Of a stretch of DNA of 64,000 nucleotides, positions 11,683 through 24,628 are shown one piece after another. Position numbers and translations under genes: made by a program. Under the pieces are notes generated by a model that was not told the DNA's origin, ran no database searches, and was given only the letters and a program-made list of their open reading frames with translations. The DNA lies in NCBI GenBank assembly GCA_009103225.1, contig RHPI01001037.1:1135213-1199212 (forward strand), read 5' to 3'. Numbering within the stretch: the stretch's first letter is position 1; the number at the start of each line of letters is the position of its first letter. The stretch comes from Chlorokybus atmophyticus (lineage: Eukaryota; Streptophyta; Chlorokybophyceae; Chlorokybales; Chlorokybaceae).

Positions 11683-12599
11683 CTAGCTGTCCAAAAACTG
11701 TTGAACGTCCGCTTGCAAGGCGCTAAGCGCACCTTCAGAGGTGATCTTGATCCGGTCATCTCGCACGGTGATGAGCACCTTGGCCGCAAAAGCATTGGCA
11801 TAAGCATTCGGGTTGCAGACGATGTCTAAAAAGACATGACCATTCGACAAGTCCCCTTTGAAACTGTACTCCATGTTCTCGAGGCGCCTCCGCTGGGGTT
11901 TGCCCTCCTTCTCCTTAAACATTGAGAGAACATTGGATATCGACTCGTTCAGCTGCGCGGCGCCTTGTTTCGTGTATGGCACTGTCACCGATGTCTCTCC
12001 AATGTGGAAAGTTATTGGGCGAGACTCTGTGCACAAAGCAAAACTGTTGACAATAGTAACAACAAGCATTACGCCATAATCCACTTCAGGGGAGGGCAGC
12101 AATGCTGGGTTGTACCACCAGTTGAGTGGCTCCTTAAGAACATGCATGGTATGGCGTTCGTTAGCGCAGGAGACGAACAATGTCATTGCCAGGCCACATC
12201 TAACAGCAGCTACCAAGCTGTGAGGTGCATGCAAGGAACTGCTTTGTTACAATCTGCTTTTCTACAATCCTGCGATATTTTGAAAAACGCAGCCTGAACT
12301 GCTTCCTGACAACAACACTTTGGTTACTCTACAACAATTACAACGTGGCTTCGCGTCGCCAATGCCCGACCTCAGACGCTGACACCCTAGAACATGCACG
12401 CACACAAACCTGCAGACACGGAAGGTGAAGCCGAAGACGCCACTGTGAGCGTCCTACAGGGCCGCCTCGTCGCCCGCAACGCTGGTCGGGTATGATGATG
12501 ATGCCGGCTCCGCAGCGAAAGCGCTGCTGGAAGTGGCGCAGCAACCGCCTGCACAGCTACCGCCGCCGCCATCGCCGTTGCCATCGCTACCGCCTGCAC
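11683..12599 (-). CDS. Small predicted plastid protein of unknown function
   Basis: Two minus-strand exons, 12599-12410 and 12026-11683, join in phase 1 with GT-AG ends to give 177 residues. The first exon is a typical chloroplast transit leader: Ala/Val-rich, then Arg- and Ser-rich, without acidic residues for about 60 positions. The mature part (from about ESRPITFHIGETSVTVPYTK) ends with ITSEGALSALQADVQQFLDS. It looks like a compact alpha/beta domain with many beta-prone stretches. I do not recognise the family. It is convergent with CFAP57; the 309 bases between the stop codons hold a CAGCAC-repeat patch near 11546-11573 and otherwise nothing I can name. It is divergent from the sorting nexin gene. 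Confidence 0.7.
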
Positions 12600-13503
12600 T
12601 ACACGGCAATGCAGCGGGCGACACTTGACCCTAAAAGCATGAAGTCCTGCTTGTTGCTGGCAGTGTCGCTGGTGTAGCCTGTGTCGGCGGTGGTGTCGGC
12701 GGTGGTGTCGCCGGTGTCGTTGGTTATTCTTGTGTGGGCGTAAGGGAGGTGCTGCGCGTGGCTTAGCTGCTAACGAGAGGAGGAGGCTGCTGCGGTTGTT
12801 GCCTTGCAGCGGGTTTGGATGTCTAGTGACTTATTAAGTTGATTTGGCTGTGTGTTGGATCGACAAGGTGGGCCAGTGACAAGCGTGGTTGTGCGAAACG
12901 TTTTGATGCACGGATTGCGCTAGCTGGAGGCGCCTTTGGAACGCTGTGAGGTGAGCCTGTCATGCCTGCGTGTGTTGAGGCAGAGCGTGGCAGGCCATGC
13001 GCAAACAGTCATTCTGGGTGCTGCACCATCAACAGATAGTAGTTGTGTAGCCACTGCTATGATGTATGGCTAGCACGGTATGCGCAGCTCATCCGAGCAA
13101 ACAGAGTAGTCATATAGCAGCTGCAACCCGGTCGGACGGTTTCTGGCCTGCCATGACGTTCCTGTGATGTCTCAACCGCCTGAAGCCAGCTCGCTCATTT
13201 TGGTTGAGCGACAGCGAAAACTCATGCGTGTCAAAATTACCGTGGTTCAGCTACTGCAACCATAGTCACATATGCCTCAACGAGAATCAGTGCCTGCGTC
13301 AAGCATTGAGCTGAGCATTGTGTTTTCCGTGATGCCACACACATGACGTAACAGGAGATGGTAACAGAAAGTCTGATAGCCTATGTGAGAACATCTTTAT
13401 CACCATGCACTGTGTCTCATCCTCGCTGCATCACATGTACACGTTTTCAGCCGGCTCACATTACTATTACACCCATTGGCCTGTAAGGTCGCAACAAACA
13501 ACG
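12600..13503. promoter_or_regulatory. Shared upstream region of the plastid protein (-) and sorting nexin (+)
   Basis: No coding exon was recognised here. The stretch 12660-12740 contains GTGTCGG repeats. It probably holds both promoters and 5' untranslated regions. Confidence 0.4.
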
Positions 13504-15917
13504 ATGGATGCAATGGCCCATCCTCTGGCCATCCCCACGCACTCATTGGGCGATGAGGAGGAGAGCCCCTCGCCTCAACCGCAGCCAACATCCCCGCCTC
13601 CAGCATCCACGGATCGGCCGGCGGATGACATCTTCATGCGCGCAGGCTCCCCGCCACCCACAACACCTTCTCAGCAGGCGACAAACGTGGGTATTCAACC
13701 ACTATCTCCTGGCACAGTGACCTGTCAGCTTGTACTAATAAGTGACAGATTCGTCATGCAGAAGCCTGCATCTCCCCCGACAGCAAGTGCGGAGCCGCCA
13801 CCCGCTGCAGCAAGGCCTGTGCTCCCTCCCACTCGCATCCCGAGTGACAGCAACCTGGAGGTTAGCGTCAGTGATCCTGTCAAGCAAGGCGAAGGCGTGC
13901 AGGCTTATGTGTCATACCGCGTCACGACAAAGGTGCCGTGACACTAGTAATAGCTGTCCCTAATGCATGCTGTTGTGCATGTAATTCACGGCGTGCAAGC
14001 AGCTATTGCCTTCCTTTTTGCTTGTTGCACATGCACAAACATAGAGTTGCAGTGTGTATAAATGAAGCGAGTGTATATATGTACGGCCATGCTTGCAACT
14101 GTTTACATTGAGGTTTGTGCATGTTGACAGACGAATCTACCTCAATATCGATGGACGCAATTCAATGTCATACGCCGTTTCAGCGACTTTGTGTGGCTGC
14201 ATGACCGCCTCGTGGAGAAGAATCCGGGCGTGATCATCCCGCCAGTTCCAGAGAAGAATGTAGTAGGCAAGCTTGAGGCGGCACACAACTTGGTGCCCTG
14301 TTGTTGCTTACACTGCTTATGTTGCAAATGCTGTTGTGCCACTCTGCAGAGAAGTTCCGCTTCAGTCAAGAGTTCATTGAGCAACGGAGACGCGCTCTTG
14401 ATGTCTTTGTCAATCGAGTTGTGCAGCACCCGATGCTATACCTTAGCACCGACTTGCAGCTGTTTCTGGAGGCCTCAGAAGAAGTGTGGGTAAGTATAAG
14501 TCAAGTATTATGAAGTCAATACACAAGCTAACGTATCACACCTCTCCAGGCGGTAGAGACTGCTAGAACAGAAGGTGCGCTAAAGAAAAAGCCACGAGAC
14601 TTCCTGCAGCTCATCAAGGTGAGTGCCTGCATAAGCCATGCATAACATGGTAACCTGCAAGTTGTGGCAGATGCCAAGTAATGTTGTTGTGTCGCAGGAT
14701 GTTCAGCAGACAGTAAGCGGGGCAGTCTTAGGTAAAGAGAGGCCAGAGCGTGACGTGGATCCTGAATACGAGGCCTATAAGGCCTACGCAAACGCACTTG
14801 AAGGCCATCTGGCGGAGGCACGCAGACAGGCTGAACGCCTCGTGAAACGGCACAAAGGTAAGGTTTCCATCAATTGCATGACATGTGGGTTGCAGCTTCA
14901 GTGCACAGATATGCGTTATGCTTCTGTTGCAGAGCTGAAGCAAGCGCTCGGTGACTTTGGGGTCGCGTCGGTGATGCTTGGGGGAGTAGAGGGTGGCGTT
15001 GTGGGCCATGCATTCACGCAGCTGGGAGACAAGGCACACGCTTTGTCAGAGACTCTGCAGAAGCAAGTAAGGAATGTCCGCAAGCATTCAGCCTGCAGTG
15101 GACAGCAAATAGGGACGTGCAGCTGATTGTGTTTGCGCGGCAGGCTTCGGACCTGTCCTTCCACTTTGAGCAACCGTTGAGAGAGTATGTACGTACAGTG
15201 TATGCTGTGAAGGTATGTTGCGTCCAGCTGCTGCTCTGCACTTGTCATGCATGAGTAGTGTGGCTATCTGACTCCTTACCTGTTGCAGCAAGTCCTGTCA
15301 GCGCGCTCAGCTGCATTCACCAATCATCAAAGCCTGGTGATCGAGCTGTCGTCCAGAAAGGCTGCAGTGTAATGCCTGCAATGACTGTTGTGTGCACTGC
15401 AAACATCTGGTGTTGCATTGCTGTGCAGGTCGCTGCATGGAACCAATTCACTTTGTGTTGTCCAGTGCACGCCTGCAGGCAGCAGTTCCAAGAAGGGAAG
15501 ACAGGGTACAGCAGGCTGAACATGAGGCCGTTGAGGTGAGGAAGTCTGCAGTATGATTTTTTTGTTGCTCGTCTACACGCATTGCATTCCAACAATACGC
15601 CGCAGTTTGTGATGTTATGCATATCATGTGTTGCATGCACGCGTGTCTGAAACTGTTTTATCTGAGAGCAGTACACAAGGAAGGTGCAAAACGCCAAGGA
15701 GCAGTACGACATGGTTGTGGAGCGCATGCGCATGGAGATGGCGCGGTTCCACATGGAGATGTGCCAGGACCTGCACCAAGTCTTGCGCGACTTTGCCGCC
15801 AGCCAGGCCCGCCTCACGAAAGACATGGCGGCTGCATGGCGATCGCTTCTGCCCGAGCTTGAGAAAGCCAAATCAGAGACCGCTGGAACGGCACCTGTCG
15901 TGGAGCAGACTGCTTGA
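13504..15917 (+). CDS. Sorting nexin 1/2 (Vps5-like; PX-BAR retromer subunit)
   Basis: Sorting nexins of this type bind phosphatidylinositol phosphates on endosomes and shape retromer tubules. Exons: 13504-13686, 13762-13932, 14131-14266, 14350-14489, 14550-14618, 14698-14857, 14933-15066, 15144-15212, 15289-15368, 15466-15535 and 15672-15917, for 485 residues. The start chosen is the ATG at 13504 before [11 protein letters not shown]; an in-frame ATG at 13405 is possible but would add an unlikely leader. The first 115 residues are Pro-rich. The PX domain (about 103-215) has the hallmark [13 protein letters not shown], then [18 protein letters not shown]. The rest is a helical BAR region (about 240-485). 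Intron 14267-14349 starts with GC: the exon ends GTAG before GCAAGC, and only this junction restores VVEKFRF. Confidence 0.93.
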
Positions 15918-18463
15918 TGCAATATGGCTCACCTATTGCTAGTCTGCCAAGCTTTGTACAGAAAGACTTGCACCACTCTCCGCCAGCAGACTGCTCACCC
16001 GGCAAAAGCTGTGACTCGGCAAGGTCACAATGACAAGGTACTCGGCATGCATTATGAGGCCAGCCACCGCCTACACAGCTGCAGCTGTGTTGCGTGGGTG
16101 TGCATGCCTAGCTTGGTTTACAGAGCCTTTAACTTGACAGTGGAGCTGGCCTCATCAACTATGGCAGGTGGCGAGTTGCCCGATGTGCCGTAACGTCCAT
16201 TGCTGTACTGTGATGTGCGTGTTGCGCTAGGTTTGGGTGTAGCAATAGCAAGCTTGGTGTGTCAATTCTAGTCCAACGATGTTGTGGATGTGTTTGTGTA
16301 GGTAGGTATGCACACTTGGGCTATGCGTGTTATTGTCCTATGACAATATGCGTCTATCTCTGACATATACGCGTTCATTGACATATGCAGCGCATGATGT
16401 TCAAGGAAAGAAGGCAAAAGCTTGTCAGTAGTATCCAGAAGTGCACACGTGTGATGTGGATTGAGAACATGCAACCATTACATTACAGATTGGCGCGTGA
16501 GAACATGCTGCTATAAACCTTACTCTGGCGCCTTTGTATACTTGAAAAACTTATGCTTCAAGTTGTCGTGCATGTGTTAAGAATGGCCTTGTATGCAATG
16601 CTACATACTCCCTTATGGTATACATGGAACAGTTCACTTGTCTGTTGCTATCGTGCCCAATGGATGGCTGTCAACATCATACGTCATTCTGCAAGCATAT
16701 AATGCGCACGGTATGCTTATTGTTCTCCAACATCGCGTTCATAAAATGTTATCACTCTTTAAACCGGAACTCGTGTACTAATAACAAGCACATGTTGTTT
16801 ATACAATTTTACACACACGATATTCAACTGTATCCAAACGACAATGGTCACCTCCCATTATACCTTGCAAAAGCGCTACTTCAATACAAAGTCCGCAGCT
16901 CAAGCTTGCACAGCAAGGTTATATGCAAGCACACTTTCAGCTGCAAATCATCAAGGTGATTGGATGCCGCTGTATGAGCCATTGTAGTTGCATCCTCGCT
17001 TGGGGCTGCCAGAGCGAAACGTTACACTGCCTTGTGGGTTGTGGTGCTCTATCTGCATAACGTAGAGGACCAGACACATTGATTTAGATGTAGAGGAGCG
17101 ATCACAGTATAGCTCATACTTGCAACAACCAGATTGTCAGGTTACCAGTCTGCCTGTCTGCCATCCATGCATGCTTAACATGACGCACCGCAAACGATGT
17201 CATATCTTTCAAGGTTGTCTTTAAAATTACAGCTACTTGACGCCACTAGGTATGGAGGTACAGGCATCATGCCTTTCTTGAAATCATGATTAAGGTGTTT
17301 GAACCTTGTGCAATACAAAAGAGTTTTGAAGGGAGCCGCCCGCGTACGTGATCGGAGGATTTGTGGCACATGAACTATGTAGCTACCGGACTCAAATAAT
17401 CAAGGCTCTGACTACCAGGTCACTCATTAAAGTGAACATCAACCTGGAAGCTGCACCTTCAAGCCAAGAGGGCGCTTGAATGTGTGGGAGGATGCTTGCT
17501 TCCAGCTCTTTGGCACACGGATGTCATACACACTCATAAAAACAAAAATGCAGGTATGATAATAGGTGCAAAACCCTTTGAGCTGCCTTGATGCATTCAA
17601 TTGATGTGTTACTATTACCATTTATTGTGCATCAAGTTAATGCCTCCAGCGTTGATGGCTAAAACTTAGCGCCGGGCAATACATCTGTAAAGTATCGCTC
17701 GCGCCATGCCCTTAATTAAAAACGTTGCTATGCCATCGACGTTATACATGTCATACTGGAATGCCTATGTAAGTATGAGGTTGGTAATAACAACCATTAC
17801 GTGTGTATAATCAGCTCTTTCAGAATCAAATACGGATGGCTGTTTTATCATAACGAACACCGTCATTCTTAATATCAAATAGAATTAACAATGAGTATAT
17901 TACAACAGCTACATTTTCGGGCAGGTGGCGTGCAGCATTGTTAAGCATTTGTTTAACTTCATCATTACAACGCCCAAACGATCATGATGCAGTGATTCAC
18001 ATGTAGTTATATGTCAAGTTGCAAGTGGTCATACAAATTCTGCAATGTTCATTGTTTAGGGAATATAATGTACATCGTGATAAGATAACGCTTGAAACTG
18101 CTAATTGACTCTATGTATGAATGGGGTGTCTTGACAGAATAGCGGAATGTGCTTTTGCTTCTTTTGTGGGCACTACAGAAGTTCTACTTGTGCTCACCAC
18201 CCTCTATCCAGTGCGATGATCGCAAAGGCAGAGCCGGCATATCGGCATATTGGCATATCATTCGAATGTGGGTGATTCATGAACGCCGCCCATCTGGCGG
18301 CCTGTACGAGGGCACCGGCAGCGACAACCCCTCCGGCTCACTTGCTGCAAGATGGCCTCATCACAGTTGTTCACTTGCAGCAGCCGAGGCGGCGGCGGTG
18401 GTGGCGGCGGCGACGGTCCTAGAGGGTGACGGAGGCAGTGGGAGGAGTACCCCTACACGAGGG
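15918..18463. other. Gene-poor, AT-rich intergenic region
   Basis: I see no recognisable gene. From about 16500 to 18150 the sequence is clearly more AT-rich than the flanking genes, and only short ORFs occur. The last 200 bases are GC-rich and lead into the helicase gene, whose frame stays open upstream of the chosen ATG to 18149. Confidence 0.5.
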
Positions 18464-21400
18464 ATGAAAAGGGCGCACGCTGAGACGGTCGCGGGTAACG
18501 GTGCTTTTCCAGCGGAGGTTGCTGCTGAAGTCAACGGAGGCAGAGCCAAGCGCTTGCAGGTTGAGGACCAGGCTGGAGCTCTTGATCAGCAGGTGGCGCC
18601 GGTGAGCGAAGGATTGAAGACATGCTTGCATCAAGTAAGCCTTTAGTTGTCCACGATGGTGTAATCACAGAGATTGTCCTGTATGCCTGGCATACAGTAA
18701 CGGTCAATGCATGCATGACATGCACTGTGCGTTATGCACTTACTCGCGTGCGCGTACCGTGCATACGCCGTGACACTGTCTGTGGTGTTTAGGTTTCATA
18801 TCCGGAGGGTTTTGTAGCTGCTGCTGATAAACCCATCCCGCTCAAACCTGCCAAAACCTACCCTTTCACACTCGACCCATTTCAGGTATGTGGTTGTCTT
18901 TGTGCTAGTTGATTGAGATGAACGTAAAGCTGATCTCATGGGGGTTGTCTTCACCTTTCGCAATGCATGTTTACCAGCACATGCATGTCATTGTTAAAAA
19001 CTCAAGTACACATTTCCAACAGATATGGGAAGGTTGTTGTTGAGTGGGGACTGCTGGTTTCATTACTGCTCTCTCTTGATTTTTGTGTCAGGCCACGGCC
19101 ATATCATGTCTAGAAAAGGGCGAGAGCGTGCTTGTGTCAGCCCCTACGCGTACGGGGAAGACTGTTGTTGCCGAGTATGCCATTGCCATGTCACTGCGCG
19201 ACAACCAAAGATGCATCTACACATCACCAACAACAGCTTCGTCACACCGGAAGTACAGGTACGTTAGATCCAGGTTTATGGGCAAATCAGGCCAGGCTGC
19301 CTAGTTGTCAATCTTTGTAATGACGGTTAATTGTGCAGAGAGCTGTGTGAAGAGTTTTCAGACGTGGGTTGTATGACTGGAGATGTCACAAAAAGTCCCA
19401 ATGCATCTGTTTTGGTTATGACCTCCGAGAACTTAAGGACCATGCTGTACCGCGGCTCAGAAGTCATTAGAGAAGTTGCTTGGATCATCTTTGACGAGGT
19501 AATTACTGGTGGCATTGCATTGCGTGAAGGAGTGTCGTCCATATAGGCACAAACATGATCGCTGCGGATTTGCCATTGCCATAGGCTTTGGAGCATGATA
19601 TCGTCACTGCTTGTACGCTCCAGCAAGGTGCACACAATGTTAGCTTTGGTTTTGTTTTTAACATGTTCATGTGTTGCTGGGTCAGCTTGACTACATGCGT
19701 GACAAAGAGCGTGGTGGTTTCTTGGAGGAGTGTATGTTGTTGGTCCCGAACAACGCGCGTCTCGTGTTCCTTTCTGCTACCGTGCCAAATGCGAAGGAGT
19801 TTGCGGATTGGGTCACCAAGATCCATAAGCAACCGTGCCATATTGTATATACGGACTTCAGACCTACCCCTTTGCAGGTAAAACACCAGCATGCCCCGTT
19901 TAGGTCAAGGTACGCCTTGTAAGAGGCACGATGTTGGAACCACTGGTATGCATCGTCAAGTTGTAGATGCGCCACCACCTCTTCTTTCACAGCACTTCAT
20001 CTTTCCGGCTGGCGGAGATGGGATATTCCTTGTCGTGGATGAGAAGTCCAAGTTCAGGCAGGACCACTTTCAGAAGGCCATGGACATGCTGTCGGCAGCA
20101 ACTCAGGTATGAAGCCTGGCTTGGAAGTTCATTTGCATTCTTTGCACTCAAACGTGAGTACTTAGTGCTTCCTGATGTTCATGCACTGTATTTGTTTAGT
20201 TTATGATGGTGTCCACTGGTTTATGCAGTTCAGTATGTACAGTTTGTTGCGTTCGCCTCTGGTAGTGGCACCCATGTCCAGATATGTCAGTCAACGCTCG
20301 GGTGATGTTTGGTGACCATGCAGGCTGATGCGAACAAGAAGTCTATCAGCGGTCCTAGTGACATCTACAAGCTCGTGCGCATGGTCATGGCCAAGCACTG
20401 TGATCCCTGCATTGTGTTTAGCTTCAGCAAGCGTCAGTGCGAGGCTCATGCCCTTCAGATGGCTGACCTCGATCTCAATGATGACGAGGAGAGAATATTG
20501 GTGGAAGGCATGTGCAACAATGCGATAAAGTCCCTCAGCGATGATGACAAGCGATTGCCGCAGGTGCTGTGCCCAATAGATGCAACTTGTGTGGTGCAAT
20601 ACAAGAATGTTGTGCTGTATGTGGCGGTCAGCATGTCGTCATGTGACCTGAGATCAAAATACCTGAGTTGCCAGAGCACAGAGCAGGAAGTAGCCAGTTG
20701 ACCTTGTGTATCTGATACATGCAGGTGACAGCAATTCTGCCTCTCTTGAGGCGCGGCATCGGCGTGCATTATTCCGGGTTGTTGCCTATCATCAAAGAGG
20801 TCATTGAGATATTGTTCCAGGTATTGGTGGTGGCATCTCATGTCTGTGCGCTGCATCATTGTTGCATCGTCAAGCAGCGAGCAAAGCTCAACACTGAGTT
20901 GCATGCACATTGCAGCAAGGCTTGTTGAAGGTTCTTTTTGCCACCGAGACTTGCAGCATCGGCCTCAATATGCCGGCTAAGACTGTCATCTTCACCTCCG
21001 TACGCAAATTTGATGGCGAGGACTTTCACTGGATATCATCCGGCGAGTACATTCAGGTACACTTGTACCACACATGTTGTCATGTGCCAACCCTATTGCA
21101 CCTCCCACCCTATCATAATGTTCGAATTTGTACTTGTGTGTTTGTCAAACAGATGAGTGGAAGGGCAGGTCGAAGGGGTTTGGATGACAGAGGGGTTGTC
21201 ATTCTCATGGTGGATGAGCGGATGGAGCCCAGCGTGGCAAAGGGCATGTTGAAGGGCCGAACTGACACGCTTGACTCCAGCTTGCACCTGTCGTACTCAA
21301 CCCTTCTCAACATGCTGCGCATGGAAGACGCTTTGCCTGAGTGTCTACTGCGGAACAGCTATAAGCAGTTTCAGACCGACAGGTCTCTTCCGCATCTTAG

Positions 21401-24400
21401 GGTATGCTGGTGTGCTGCTGTCCGTGCTTGTGCGCATGCTGTACCGAGTCTCACAACTTTGCTATAGAGAAAGGTGGAGGATCTGGAGGCCAAGCGGGCA
21501 GCGATTGAGATTGAAGGTGAAACAGAGTTGGAAGACTTCTATTCGCTTCGGCGACAACTATCTGAGCTGCGTGCAGAGTTGAGGCAACAGGTAAGCGTGA
21601 CTGGACGACGACTGCAATGGTGTCGTGTTGTTAAGCATGACATAAGCTCGACCGCAAAGCTGGCGTGCAAGCATTGTTGTCGCTGGTCGGGAAAGTGGTA
21701 TGTATGCTGTGCACAAGTAGCATTGTATCAGGAACTGAAGATGTCACACAACCCCAGCAGGTTGACAGCAACGCCAACAAAAAGCTTGCTCAACGCATTG
21801 AAACGCTGGAAGGCATGCTGCGCAAGCATCCACAGATGAAGCGGGCAGACGCAGCTGACTCCCTTCAGCTTATTACACAGAAGGCCCAGCTGGCAGTGGA
21901 GATACAACATCTGAAACTGGAAGAAAAATCTGCTTGCTCCATGGTGTTAATATCTGAGTTGAACGCAAAGCGGCAATTGTTAAAGCGATTAGGCTACATT
22001 GATGAAGCTGGAGTTGTACAGGTGGGTAGCTTGGTAGCTATCGTAGCTATTGGATTGTAGAGGCGTTGGAGGTTGCAGATCAGTCTTTGTGATGAAGTTG
22101 CCATCTCTATCAGCAGCGCCCAGTGAAGTTGGATCGAAGCCGCTTCTATTGGTCACTGCTGATTGAAGATGCACTCATTGTTAATCTTGTGATCTGTTGA
22201 ATATGCAGGTCAAGGGTCGTGTAGCTTCTGAGATCTCCTGCGCGGATGAGTTGGTTCTGACCGAGATGATATGCAATGGAGCATTCAATGAGCTCACCCC
22301 CGAGGAGACAGCGGCGCTGTGCTCATGTTTTGTTTGGTCGGAGAAGGTTAACTCCGAAGCTGCCACGCTTACAGAGCCGCTTGTTGAAGCACTTGGCGTG
22401 TTGCAGGACACTGCGCTGCGAGTGGGGAAGGTAAGTTAACATATGCATAGGCACTCCATAGCAACTTAGAACAGCTATTGGGTAGGCGTTGTCATTGGAT
22501 GCATGTGGAGACCATTTTGAATCTGATGTCACATTACTGTCAGTATGAGTGTGAGCGTTTCGGCATTGTCATTTGACAATCTTCCCTGGCCAACCCAGTG
22601 GTGTTTGTATTGCAGGTGGCTACTGAATGCAAGGTGGAGTTGGATGTAGACAAGTATGCAAACTCTTTTCGGACTGACTTCGTGGAGGCGGTGTATGCTT
22701 GGGCTAGAGGGGCCAAGTTCTCAGAGGTATTGTTGTGCTGTTTTTCAGCACAGCACTTGTTCCGTTGCTGCGATAGGTTGGTCGTGCAAAAGGCCAACCC
22801 TTAAGTTGCGCAGGTGTTGCAGCTGTGCAAGGTGTCTGACGGCAGTCTCATATGTGCACTTCAGCGTCTGGAGAAACTGCTCCAACAAATGTTTGCTGCA
22901 GCACGTGCACTTGGTGAAACAGATGTTGAGGTCAGGTTTGAGGATGCCATCAAGACAATCAAGCACGGGGTTGTTTTTGGAATGTCTTTGGAGGACAATA
23001 CAGAGCGGCAGGAGAAGGCAGATGGCTTGCCATACAGCCAGTTTGGGAGTGATCATCTCATGCAGGTGCTTCAGCGGCTGTCTGCCCGTGATCTTTGCCA
23101 GCTTGCTGCAACCTGCCGCCGCAACCGCGAGCTTGTTGAGCGAGAGGACCTATGGCAATTCCTCTGCCGCAGAGATCTGCAGCTTGAGGGTGGCAATGGA
23201 CGCAGCTGGCGGCAGGTGTACCGAGAAGCCCACACATTGGAGGCTGCCACCTGGCACGAGCTTGGGTCTGTGCAGCGGGGAGCTGGAGGTGGCGAAGCTA
23301 GCCCGCAGGCTCGTGCTTCGCATATATGTAGTTGGGCCGCTGGCAAGTTTGTTGTGTTTGGAGGCGGTTGCGACGGAGGTGAGTATAGAGGCATGCTCCT
23401 TTGTTTGCGCGTTGCTAAGTAGGCATGCAATTGTATGCTGCAGCAATGGTTGGGTTGCTATCAGCATGCAAACAGCTTGTTGCATACCTGTTTCATGCAG
23501 TATGTGTTGTGCAGGCCGCCACCTGAATGATACTTGGACTGCTTGCATCGAATGGGTTTCGGCAAAGCCAACTTGTACCTGGCGTCGACTGCAGTTGCCC
23601 AATCAGCCACCTGGGCGGTTCACACATTCGTGCGCTACTGTTGGAAGTTGCGTGGTTGTTTATGGCGGCATCATGGACACAGGAGCGCGCATGAGTGACA
23701 CGTGGGCGCTCGACCTGGCTCGGGAAGAGCCTTGCTGGAAACAGCTGCAAGCAAGTGTATTCCCTCCAGCCAGAGGTGCAGCAGCCGCTTGCTATGCTGG
23801 GGGCAGCCGTGTCGTTGTGCATGGAGGCATAGATTCTGTGGGCAATCGGCTGTCGGACTTGTGGGTATTGGATCTCAGCAGAAGCGTTGAAGAACTCTCC
23901 TGGGAGGAAACTCCATCAGTGGGAGCTCCTACAGGACGTTCAGGTCACACACTGACATGGGTGGGCAGTGGTAAGCTTCTTATGTTCGGTGGTCGGGATC
24001 AGTCTTTCGAGGTGGTGGGAGATACATGGCTGCTAGATCTTGAGGCAGACCCGCCTCGCTGGACACAATTGAACAGTCAGGTGTCTCCCACCGGGCGCGC
24101 TGGACATGTGACTGTGCCTATATTGGGGGGCAGGGCCTTGTTGTTTGGAGGCGAAGACTCCAACAGAGCTCGCAAGAATGATGTCTGGGTCATTGATCCT
24201 CATGCACCCAATGTGCAGTGGCGGGAGGTGGTGTTGTTTGGTGACAAGCCAGTGCCTAGGTCTTTCCATGGAGGTGCCGTCAACGAAGATGGGACGACAG
24301 TTCTTGTGTTTGGGGGCATGATTGATGGTGCTTGTGATCCTTCCGGCATCGCAACTGGTTCCAGCTCAGAGTTGCCGCACCCAATGCCACCTCAATTTCG

Positions 24401-24443
24401 CTTTGATGACGACATCCGGCTTTTATCCTTGACCCAAAATTGA
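18464..24443 (+). CDS. MTR4-like DExH RNA helicase fused to F-box and Kelch domains
   Basis: Exons: 18464-18634, 18793-18885, 19092-19258, 19339-19498, 19686-19877, 19993-20106, 20324-20563, 20725-20820, 20916-21056, 21153-21401, 21468-21590, 21761-22021, 22209-22430, 22616-22726, 22814-23378 and 23515-24443, all phase-consistent, giving 1277 residues. The helicase half follows nuclear exosome helicase MTR4/SKI2: [13 protein letters not shown], Walker A TRTGKT (about 107-112), motif II DELD (196-199; the family has DExH), [22 protein letters not shown] (459-467), then a DSHCT-type C-terminus (about 583-838). The stalk-embedded arch/KOW domain is missing: exons 21590 and 21761 join the stalk directly to that region. 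Exon 22814-23378 continues without a stop through an F-box (about 856-905; [16 protein letters not shown]). Kelch repeats (about 925-1265) resemble those of ZTL/FKF1; no LOV domain is present. A role coupling RNA surveillance to SCF ubiquitin ligases would be inference only. An earlier start is possible. Confidence 0.85.
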
Positions 24444-24628
24444 ACCCGTTTGTGTACATTCCAACCTCTGGCACCCGTTCTGTCGTCCTTTACACATGAA
24501 TTCCCAATGTGTCCTCCAGACCATGGAGTTGATCAGGCACTGACCAGCTGTGCCTATATACATGCTGCGCTGTTGTGCCATTCTGAGTTCCAAGTTGATT
24601 TATTACTGACCTTTACTGTTTGCGTTAG

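Noticed and set aside
19671-19691. An alternative acceptor that might restore DExH in the helicase
   Set aside because: The only AG fitting the phase-0 donor is GGGTCAG before CTTGACTACATG; no nearby AG gives a His.
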